This document shows positions 56,607-64,000 of a stretch of DNA of 64,000 nucleotides, one piece after another. The stretch comes from Siphonodentalium dalli (Eukaryota; Mollusca; Scaphopoda; Gadilida; Siphonodentaliidae). Under the pieces are notes generated by a model. The model was not told the DNA's origin. It ran no database searches and saw nothing but the letters and a program-made list of their open reading frames with translations. Location: NCBI GenBank assembly GCA_032622095.1, contig CP136064.1, positions 171,500,310 through 171,564,309 on the forward strand, in the 5' to 3' direction. Positions within the stretch are counted from its first letter, which is position 1, and each line of letters opens with the position of its first letter. The translations under genes and the position numbers were made by a program.

Positions 56607-56805
56607 GTGTCTTGAGATGTCTAAATAGTTTTCGATGGACAGATCGCGCAAGGGTCCCACGCCAATCTTCTCTGTTGGGATTCCAATTGTTGGCTCATTA
56701 AATAGGCACATATGCTTAAGATACAGTCGCACGCTCCCGTAAGTCGGGTTTTGATTCCAGTTAATGAAAATATCATTGAAATAATCGGTTTCCCCCAATA
56801 AACAT
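56607..56805 (-). CDS. Exon of an unidentified protein (minus strand)
   Basis: The donor is AGACAC|GTAAGA and the best acceptor is TATATAG, giving 199 nt (phase 2 in, phase 0 out) and 66 codons. It starts CLLGETDYFNDIFINWNQNP and ends IENYLDISRH. The middle reads TYGSVRLYLKHMCLFNEPTI. Codon choice (GGG AGC GTG CGA CTG; GGC GTG GGA CCC TTG CGC) contrasts with the AT-rich flanks, which is the main reason to call it real. The frame stays open upstream to 56897, so the true start may differ. I do not recognise the family. Its strand and position suit a downstream exon of the gene at 60-61 kb, but the phases require at least one unseen exon between. Confidence 0.5.
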
Positions 56806-56910
56806 CTATATATTGAATATACATGTTTTGGAGCAGAATTAGGCAGTCCATATTGGACGCCATCATGGAATTTATTTTGTTTTGTTTTAATTTTCACACA
56901 TAATTATTAG

Positions 56911-57475
56911 TTATATGGATGGAGTTCTCATTAAACCTCACATCCTTGTATTGGTTACAGTAATACCCAAAGTAATTGACCACTTAACCACATCAGAATT
57001 ATTGGTAATTTTTCAGGATTTGAAATCCTGAAAATTTACCAATAATTTTGCTGTGGTCAAGTGGTCAATTACTTTGGACATTACTGTATGAGGATTGAGT
57101 TATCATTAAACCTCAAATCCTTATATTGGTTACAGTAATGCCCAAAGTAATTGACCACTTAACCACAGCAGAATTATGTATTTTTTCAGCATTTACAATC
57201 CTCAAATTACCCATTATTCTGCTGTGGTTAAGTGATCAATTGCTTTGAACATTACTGTATGATGATTGAGTTATCATTAAACCTCAAATCCTTATATTGG
57301 TTACAGTAATGCCCAAAGTAATTGACCCTTTAACCACAGCATAATTATAGGTAATTTTTCAGGATTTAGAATCATGAAAAAATACACACAATTTTGCTGT
57401 GGTTAAGTGATGAATTACTTTGGACATTACTGTATGTAGATGGAGTTAAACCTCACATCAGTGTGTTGGGGATTT
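56911..57475 (+). repeat. Tandem triplication of a short family-B palindrome with host flank
   Basis: Palindromes lie at 56956-57088, 57131-57259 and 57302-57434, with starts spaced 175 and 171 bp. Each is separated by a copy of a ~45-bp flank (GATTGAGTTATCATTAAACC). Four flank copies surround three palindromes, as expected for tandem duplication after one insertion. The palindrome is the B outer arm only; the core from CGGAAATATGGC inward is missing. Confidence 0.88.
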
Positions 57476-58970
57476 GGACCTTGACTTGGGACCTTTGGTT
57501 TTTAACGCAACAAATGCGCGTACACCTTATACACAAATTTTTTATGTAACCAGAGTTTTTCTTGGATAAGATGAGTTTGAAGCCTGCTTACATTTCAAAA
57601 TGTTGTCAGTTTTGTATTGTCTGCAGCGGATCTCGACGCGTTGAAGCAAAAGTTACAAAAGATAAAATGTGTATGTGACGAGACTATAATACAAATGAAA
57701 AAATAAATTGAGGGAGAGGTGGGCGATACAGGGAACTAAGGGTTGAACTGATATAAATTTGTAGAGCAATAACGACCAATGTTGACATATTAATGATATT
57801 ATGCATATCAACTCTACTGTTGCAACAAGGCTATAAAATAGGGGGGTGTCAGAATCTTAGTCATCTCTATATAGTGCCAGAATAGTCATTTATGGAGTTC
57901 TATAAGATGTTGGGTTGGTTATATGGACTCGGAGAAAAAAGGGGTTTGTACCGATGAAGTTGATGAACTGACATAAATTAGTGGATCGATGTTGCCATGT
58001 AATGCATCGTGATCGACTGTACTAAAGCAGCAATTATATAAAATTGGGGGGGGGGGGGGGTCTGAAATTATCTCTATAGTTGGCACCAGGATTATATAGA
58101 AAGGAATAGCAATTGATATACATATACGGCATACTATAGTAATACCATAGACATATAAGTACAAGTATCACGAGATAAAATATTACGTAACATGACTATA
58201 TACCGATGAAAGAAATAAATAAATTGGACCGGGATTAGAGGTTGGGTTGGTTATATGTGGATAATTGGATATGGAATTCATACCGATGAAACGATACAAA
58301 TTAGTGGAGCAATAAAGACACTTAGTCAGGCTACGCGGGGGAAATAGGGGTTGATACGATAGACCGAAATAAATTTTCGAGTGATAATGACCAATGTTGA
58401 CGTATAAAGTAACGCGACTGTACTGTCACACAATTATCAGGTAGAACCGGTCAAATATGGCAGGGTACAGCACGTAATTATTTCCTAGATCGAAGAAATG
58501 ATTTTTTTTTTTTCGATGATAAAATTTAACATGGGATAATTTGCCATTAAAATCGATTTATGTCTATAAAACTGTCATTTTTCAAAATTTTGAGCTGAAA
58601 CTTGGTGTGTATGTGTATAATACTACTATATTCTTAAAATGACAGAGTTCAGCGCGTAATTATGTTTTAGATGGAAGAAATTGAATTTGTTTTCGATAAC
58701 AAATTTACAGCGTGTACGGCCTACGGGTCATTGAGTATGCTCAATTTTTGTAAACAAACTTTTGTCAATAGCCGTTTTGGTCAAACTAAACCTTCTTCGA
58801 CCGGGACAGCAGATCCGAATAGTAGCTAAGATGTATTTAGATAGAATTATCAAAATAATATGACCGGTCAGGGTACATTTGAACAGAATAGAGTAGAGAA
58901 ATCTTGGTGATAATTCCAGAAAATAAAGATGTAGGAGAATCACAATTAAACTTCCCACAATGCACTTCAC
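57476..58970. other. Probable intron, low-complexity patches only
   Basis: Loose repeats of ATACCGATGAA, AAATTxGTGGAGCAATAA and GGTTGGTTATATGGA (57720-58390), a G15 run at 58046-58060 and a T run at 58502. No exon identified with confidence. Confidence 0.45.
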
Positions 58971-58976
58971 TAAACC

Positions 58977-59491
58977 AGGGGTTCTCAATGGGTTACACAT
59001 TATTTTCAGTCTATCAGATTATTTATATTTTCAACAACAAGTGACTTTAAATTTACAATTTCAGCCTGTCCTGACTCTATCGATACGATTTAACACATTT
59101 TCAAAAACGTATTATACACCGGTGGCGTTAACTTTACAATTTAAGCATCTACGTGATTCTATCGGTACGATTGAGTAAGGTACAAACAAGAATACATCAG
59201 GGGCTCCCAATGGGTTATATATTATTTTCAGTCTATCAAATTATTTATATTTTCAACAACATATTATTACACCGGTGACTTTAAGTTTACAATTTCAGCC
59301 TGTCCTGACTCTATCGATGCGATTTATCATATTTTCACCGGTGACTTTAAGTTTACAATTTCAGCCTGTCCTGACTCTATCGATGCGATTTATCATATTT
59401 TCATAAACATATTATACACCGGTGGCGTTAACGTTACAATTTCGGCATCTACGTGATTCTATCGGTACGATTGAGTAAGGTACACAAAATC
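58977..59491 (+). repeat. 222-bp tandem duplication with a nested 66-bp duplication; hAT-like ends
   Basis: Units start CAGGGGTTCTCAATGGGTTA (58976) and CAGGGGCTCCCAATGGGTTA (59198) and run through TCTATCGGTACGATTGAGTA. The second unit carries an internal repeat (ACCGGTGACTTTAAGTTTAC at 59271 and 59337). CAGGGGTTCTCAA resembles hAT termini, but no paired end was found. Confidence 0.75.
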
Positions 59492-60067
59492 TCCAAGAAT
59501 ACCATTCGCCCTGTACACCACACAATATCAAACTCACAGAAGCTAGAAACACCACAGGTGGCGTAATGAAACACTCCGGCTGGGTGATCAAATAAAAATG
59601 GTGATTAATCTTGCTCAAGATAGTTATTTTTACGAATATTAATCCAAATTTACAGCACACATCGTCATTCTTATATAATAGTTAAATGCAATGAGTCCTG
59701 GTGGCGAAATAATTTACGTTAATTTATCGCCGATTGTTGCGTCCTGAACAGAGATGTAAATATGTACAATTAAGCATAGTTCAGACGATGATTTCTATGA
59801 GTGGTATGGTCGATTTCTGTGATTGTTTCAGCGATGTTAGTATAATGCTATATTCCCACTGTTGGCATAGCACCTGGGTACTAACTTGTCATGTTCTCCG
59901 CACCCGAACAAGTCCATAATATGTCTTTAACAAGTGATTGACAAATGATCGACATTTGTTTCATTCATACTGGATTTAGCTAACTAACGTTTTTAAACAC
60001 TGACTCCGTAGTATGCCCTACATATAACTAGACACTACTTTACATGTACTCACATAATCTAATTCAC

Positions 60068-60133
60068 CTCTGAAGTTCGTATATCCGTCACACTCTCCAA
60101 CCAAGAGACCAGCCTGGCGAGTTTCTATACGAC
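60068..60133 (-). CDS. Second exon of the same unidentified minus-strand gene
   Basis: 66 nt. The acceptor is CTTTGTCCATTCAG and the donor TCAGAG|GTGAAT. It enters at phase 1, which fits exactly the phase-1 exit of 61005-61095, and leaves at phase 1. The product is GRIETRQAGLLVGECDGYTN plus FRG. The string LLVGECDGYTNFRG resembles the strand before the closing G-x-[IL]-D-[DE] motif of LamG-like domains. The next exon was not found with confidence. Confidence 0.55.
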
Positions 60134-60242
60134 CTGAATGGACAAAGTAAGCCAGCCTTCACCACGAGAAGTTGTATGATATATATGGGTGCTGGCAAAC
60201 CCCACACGGTGCCATATTTAAACATGGTCAGAACGGAACCCA

Positions 60243-60460
60243 CATTTTAAAGGAACGGATGGCCTTTGCGGTGGTTATTGATGTTAAAATAATTGCATCC
60301 CTTAACACCGCCATAAACAGAAAGAATATTAAAATATAGACATAATTTGTTCTTATACCAATCATAAATATCACGTAAATAGTATGTTATTGTCAAGTTT
60401 GTACGCGTTGTTATGTAAACAAAGGCCAAACATGTCACATAACCTGACTTAAAATAAATA
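60243..60460 (+). repeat. Family J dispersed repeat (copy 3)
   Basis: TTTAAAGGAACGGATGGCCT, AACAGAAAGAATATTA, TTTGTTCTTATACCAATCA and GTTGTTATGTAAACA. It lies in the putative intron between the minus-strand exons at 60.1 and 61.0 kb. Confidence 0.65.
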
Positions 60461-61004
60461 ATAAATAAAAGGAAAAATGCGAACATATTCCATTTGACAC
60501 TGGAAACCCTTGTGATAGTGAACATCTCTACAAAATTTCCTATTACCCGTGGCTCAAATATCTACGGAGACTGTCAGAATACCATGATTTGCAGACAACC
60601 AAAGTCAGATAACTATATACTAGTAGAAGTTATAGTTCTCTTCTGAAATCACCCCTGGTGGTTAACATCACTACTGAGATCCGTACGTGTCATCAACGTA
60701 GCAGACATTTTTACCAAATACATAATGCACAAACAGACGGATTGCAGTGCACTAAAGATGTCCCACTGTTGCATTTAAAAATTTCAATCAACCCTTAAGA
60801 AAGATTCACGTTTAATGTCCAGAAAAAAAGAAGAATAACGGCGAAAGAAAGAATGAAATGGTTCATTATATTGAGCCCGTACGGCGACGATTTAGATAAA
60901 TGTATAATATGGTTCAAAATCGATATTGGAAATGAATAGTTGGTCTAGATATGTATATACCTATATAAACACGTGCTTGACCATCATTGGTGGCATTAAC
61001 CTAC

Positions 61005-61095
61005 CTGTGAGCTGCGTTGATCGTTCTATACCATTCGCCTTAGCTGTGAGTCTGCTTCCATCGTATTTCAACTCTACATCGTTGAGTCCCGGAAC
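61005..61095 (-). CDS. Exon of an unidentified minus-strand gene (LamG/ConA-like?)
   Basis: 91 nt, phase 0 in and phase 1 out. The acceptor is TTTTGTTTCCAAG and the donor CACAG|GTAGGT on the minus strand. It encodes VPGLNDVELKYDGSRLTAKA followed by NGIERSTQLTG. Codon use and the clean splice sites set it apart from the AT-rich surroundings. Spliced to 60068-60133 in matching phase, it gives a beta-strand pattern (KYDGS.L...NG...L.G.I.T) resembling LamG/concanavalin-like folds. The domain call is inference and I cannot name the gene. Any 5' exons would lie beyond the 2.5-kb inverted-repeat element or outside the window. Confidence 0.6.
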
Positions 61096-61454
61096 CTTGG
61101 AAACAAAATATAATCATGCACATGTATCAAATTAATTATGCTAAATTTCCATATACACCTCCAGGCGAAAATACAAAACAAGTCGTAATTGTCTTGAAAT
61201 GTACGTTTTTACCTCTAAATATAATCATCTAAATAAGTTTTGAAGAAAAAAAAAGAATTACACTCTTCTCTTTGTTGGAAGTTTTAAAGCCATATGGAGG
61301 TTTTGAGACCTAAATTATGCCTATAAATGTTCCTCTGTGTGATATCATATAGGTTCCGATCCAGCACCTGAAGTCAAAATTGGTGGAAAAACATGTGAAA
61401 TGCTTGTATATGGACTTTATTTAAATTCATCCTGAATTCAACTATTGTTAGACA

Positions 61455-63951
61455 GGGAGCCCAGATTATTTCAATTAAACTATCCCGTACTAAAGATTTG
61501 ATGCCCTAGATTTGGTATCACCCTTGAATCATCGTAGAAAACCCATTTCTTAAGTTTCGCAATCCTGACGTTTTGGGACTAGGGGCTCTCCAAAACCCCC
61601 CCAAAATCATTTTCAGTTACATTTCGCGTACATCCGTCATTTATATTTAATTATAAACTAATATTCACTGATCGTAAAGAACATAACTTAAGAAACGATA
61701 TTTCCTGGCATTTACAGATAAGAAGGGGGCTTTTGTGACCACCCCCTTCAAACCTGCTATTCAATGTATGTGTAGAATAACGTACCTTGAGACGGTTCAC
61801 TTTTGATTACATTTTCGTGTAGATCTGTAATTTTTTGTCTAAATATTCACTATTATTTACTGATCACAAAATCAGTACTTAAGAAACGATAATTTTCTGG
61901 CATATCCAGATAAGAAAGGCCTTTTGGTGACTACCACCCCCAATCCGATTTTTTTTATATATGATTCGAAATAAATTGATTCCCCCATCTACCGATATAG
62001 AATAATCAAATTGTCATAGGAGGACAGGAATTCTGCCAAACCTTAATCCGTTAACTGAATTCTCGATTGATGAGTTACTTGATTCCCATTGATTCATTTG
62101 TAGGAATGTCTAGCCAATATAAGTTCAACAAACAGACATTGATCGACCTCTGCACCCCAGGAACCCAAGGGCGTTATTGTCACGATAACTCCACACATGC
62201 TTACTGTTGTGAGTTGGGAACACTGGGGCGATGTATTGTCCTTATATCAAATCCAACAAAAACTCCACCAGATCAAAAATTTCTGTCCACCAGTTCGGTC
62301 GCCATCTTGGCTGTGAGTATCAATTCCCCAAAGAAAACGTGTTTTCAAATTTCGGACGCCATACTGGCCGTCATATTCGATCTGGGAAACCATTTTTTGA
62401 ATGAGGTGTAAGGTAAATACGTCACCTCAGTTTTTCCAACTCAAATGTAAGCATGGTGGAGTTGACAATAACGCCAAATGATGTGAATATGAGCCATTTT
62501 AGATTTGAGGACTTTTGTCGGATGTGATATAAGGACAGCATTTCGCCTTAGTGTTCCCAACTCACAATAGTAAGCATATGCGGAGTTGTCATGATAATAA
62601 CGCTCGCTGACGTGAAAATCAGCAATTTTCGGCGATTTTTCAATTTATGGTGGTCATTTTAGCCGCCATCTTGAATTTGGGTGAATATTCCTCAACTCAA
62701 GTATAAGTGGAATCCCGTCCGGCTATCTTTTACACATATCCATGCATGTGTGTGATTATAATAACAATCAATAACACTCACTGATTCCAAACAGACATTG
62801 CGTTATTAGCGTCGATTCGGCTTTGACCGGATTATACCGGAATTTGAATAAACGTGATATCGAACAAAATTATTCGGCCAGGAATGAATATTAAGATCTC
62901 ATTTTATGCGTAAATGATTTTATACACGATAAATGTATAAGAGCACGCGAAGATACACATGTTTTCCCCACAGAGACAAACGATATGTGGTTAAATAAAA
63001 AAATAAAAAGAGCAAATTTTCACATTTCGGCCGCCATCTTGAATTTTGGTGTCGGATTTTTGGCTAGTTTGTAAGGGTTGTATATTAGCATAACAAACCG
63101 AGTGGCAAACAAGACAGACTATATTTACTATAATGGCGATCAAAGAGACCTGGTGCATATAAAGGAAAATGGCCACCATGATGGACGCCATCTTGTCCGA
63201 AGTCTCTGCGGCCAGTGTGTTTTCTTGTTAACATCCGAATACAATTAGATGAGACATTAAGGAAGAAAATTAGTGGGGGTGATGTTGAATCCTGAGGTGC
63301 AGAGGTCGACCAATATCTCCTTGACGATATGGCTGTTTGCTGAACTTATATTAGCTATTAACATTCCTACAAATGAATCAATGGGAATCAAGTAACTACT
63401 CATCAAGCGAGAATTCAGTTAACGGTTTGGCAGACTTCCTCTCCCGCTATGATAATTTTATTAGTCTATATATCGGGAGTTGGGTGGGGGGGGGGGGGGG
63501 GCAGTCACAAAAGGTCCTTCTTACATGCAAATACCAGGAAAAACGTTTCTTAAGTTATGCTTTTATGATACGTAAATACTATAGTGAAAATATTTAGACC
63601 ACAAATTACAGATGTACACGAGAGTGTGTAATTAAAAGTGAACCGTCTCAAGTTACATCGTTCTACACATAATTTGAATACCAGGTTTGAAGGGGTGGTC
63701 CCAATAGACCCCTTCTTATCTGTAAACGCCAGAAAATATCGTTTCTTAAGTTATGTTATTATGGTTAGTGAACATTACGCGAAAGTGTAATTAAATATTA
63801 TTCTTGGTTTTTTTGGAGAGCCCCTAGTCCCGAAACGCCAGGATTTCGAAACTTAAGAAATGGGTTTTCTACGATGATTCAAGGGTGATACCAAATCTAG
63901 GACGTCAAACCTTTCCTGCGCGATAGTGTAATCGAAACCCTCTGGGCTCCC
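61455..63951. mobile_element. 2.5-kb element with ~700-bp terminal inverted repeats
   Basis: GGGAGCCCAGA at 61455 pairs with TCTGGGCTCCC ending 63951. Arms 61455-62162 and 63290-63951 share, in order, ATTTGGTATCACCCTTGAAT, TTTACAGATAAGAAGGGG, TTGAGACGGTTCACTTTT, CGTTAACTGAATTCTCG and CATTTGTAGGAATGT. No target duplication recognised. The interior has its own inverted repeats and CCGCCATCTTG motifs. Open frames across it (for example 62067-62411) cross arm and core and are not credible genes. Confidence 0.85.
62172..62612. repeat. Nested inverted repeat inside the 2.5-kb element
   Basis: 62172-62255 pairs with 62519-62612: GTGAGTTGGGAACACT versus AGTGTTCCCAACTCAC, and GTCCTTATATCA versus TGATATAAGGAC. 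A third partial unit (GTAAGCATGGTGGAGTTGAC) is at 62448. It could be an older foldback captured by the larger element. Confidence 0.78.
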
Positions 63952-64000
63952 GGCCTATAATATACATGCAATATTTAACAACACAGAATATATGGATAAT

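Noticed and set aside
59520..59585. Candidate minus-strand exon GVFHYATCGVSSF with a GTGAGT donor
   Set aside because: Phase would fit after 60068-60133, but the peptide does not continue a LamG pattern and support is only the splice sites.
61352..61431. Plus-strand exon-like SDPAPEVKIGGKTCEMLVYG
   Set aside because: Weak acceptor (ATCATATAG), stop soon after, no partner exon on this strand; the opposite strand reads equally well.
62067..62411. 114-codon Cys-containing frame as a secreted peptide
   Set aside because: Crosses from the terminal repeat into the core of the 2.5-kb inverted-repeat element, with no splice or start support.

Overview
This is a 64-kb window of animal nuclear DNA. 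It is AT-rich and intron-rich, with little coding sequence and a dense load of interspersed repeats. Several repeat types resemble families common in mollusc genomes: AGCTCACC-type repeats, TATACGCCC-type repeats with GTCC/GTCT tracts, and a tRNA-derived SINE with an ATT-rich tail. A marine mollusc, perhaps a bivalve, is my best guess from family style. It is not proven.

The one gene identified with confidence is the 3' end of MGAT5 (alpha-1,6-mannosylglycoprotein beta-1,6-N-acetylglucosaminyltransferase, GT18 family). Four plus-strand exons (3956-4102, 6291-6410, 10047-10230, 12410-12669) splice in frame to about 236 C-terminal residues and a TGA stop. The upstream exons lie outside the window or were not recognised. 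The first exon's 3' end and its splice donor are copied six times in tandem with a 45-bp period.

At the right end, three short minus-strand exon candidates (61005-61095, 60068-60133, 56607-56805) look like parts of a second gene. It may encode a LamG/concanavalin-like domain protein. A 153-codon minus-strand reading frame at 34838-35299 is unidentified.

The rest is mostly mobile-element sequence, much of it palindromic. Family A is a foldback around a CAGAATGAGGTCCCC motif. Family B is fully palindromic, begins TACAGTAATGCCC and fits a Tc1/mariner-type MITE with TA ends. Family C is a group of TTAA-flanked, piggyBac-like MITEs carrying one shared hairpin (CCAATGCATTCTCTTATATATG) inside three different terminal-repeat types. 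Family D is TTAACCCTTTCTATACTAAA. Family G is TTAA plus AGGTACTCAACCCG. There are also two other TTAA elements (1.07 kb and 0.33 kb), a SINE and several retroelement tails.

Layout: 0-3.9 kb, repeats and an interrupted satellite. 3.9-12.7 kb, MGAT5 exons with MITEs in introns. 12.7-37.8 kb, a dense and nested MITE field. 38-39.6 kb, AAGATGGCC repeats. 40-42.3 kb, a head-to-head inverted minisatellite. 43.69-53.39 kb, a 9.7-kb inverted-repeat element with a perfect 8-bp target-site duplication and tandem repeats inside. 53.5-56.5 kb, satellite and unremarkable DNA. 56.6-61.1 kb, minus-strand exons with repeats between them. 61.45-63.95 kb, a 2.5-kb element with roughly 700-bp terminal inverted repeats.
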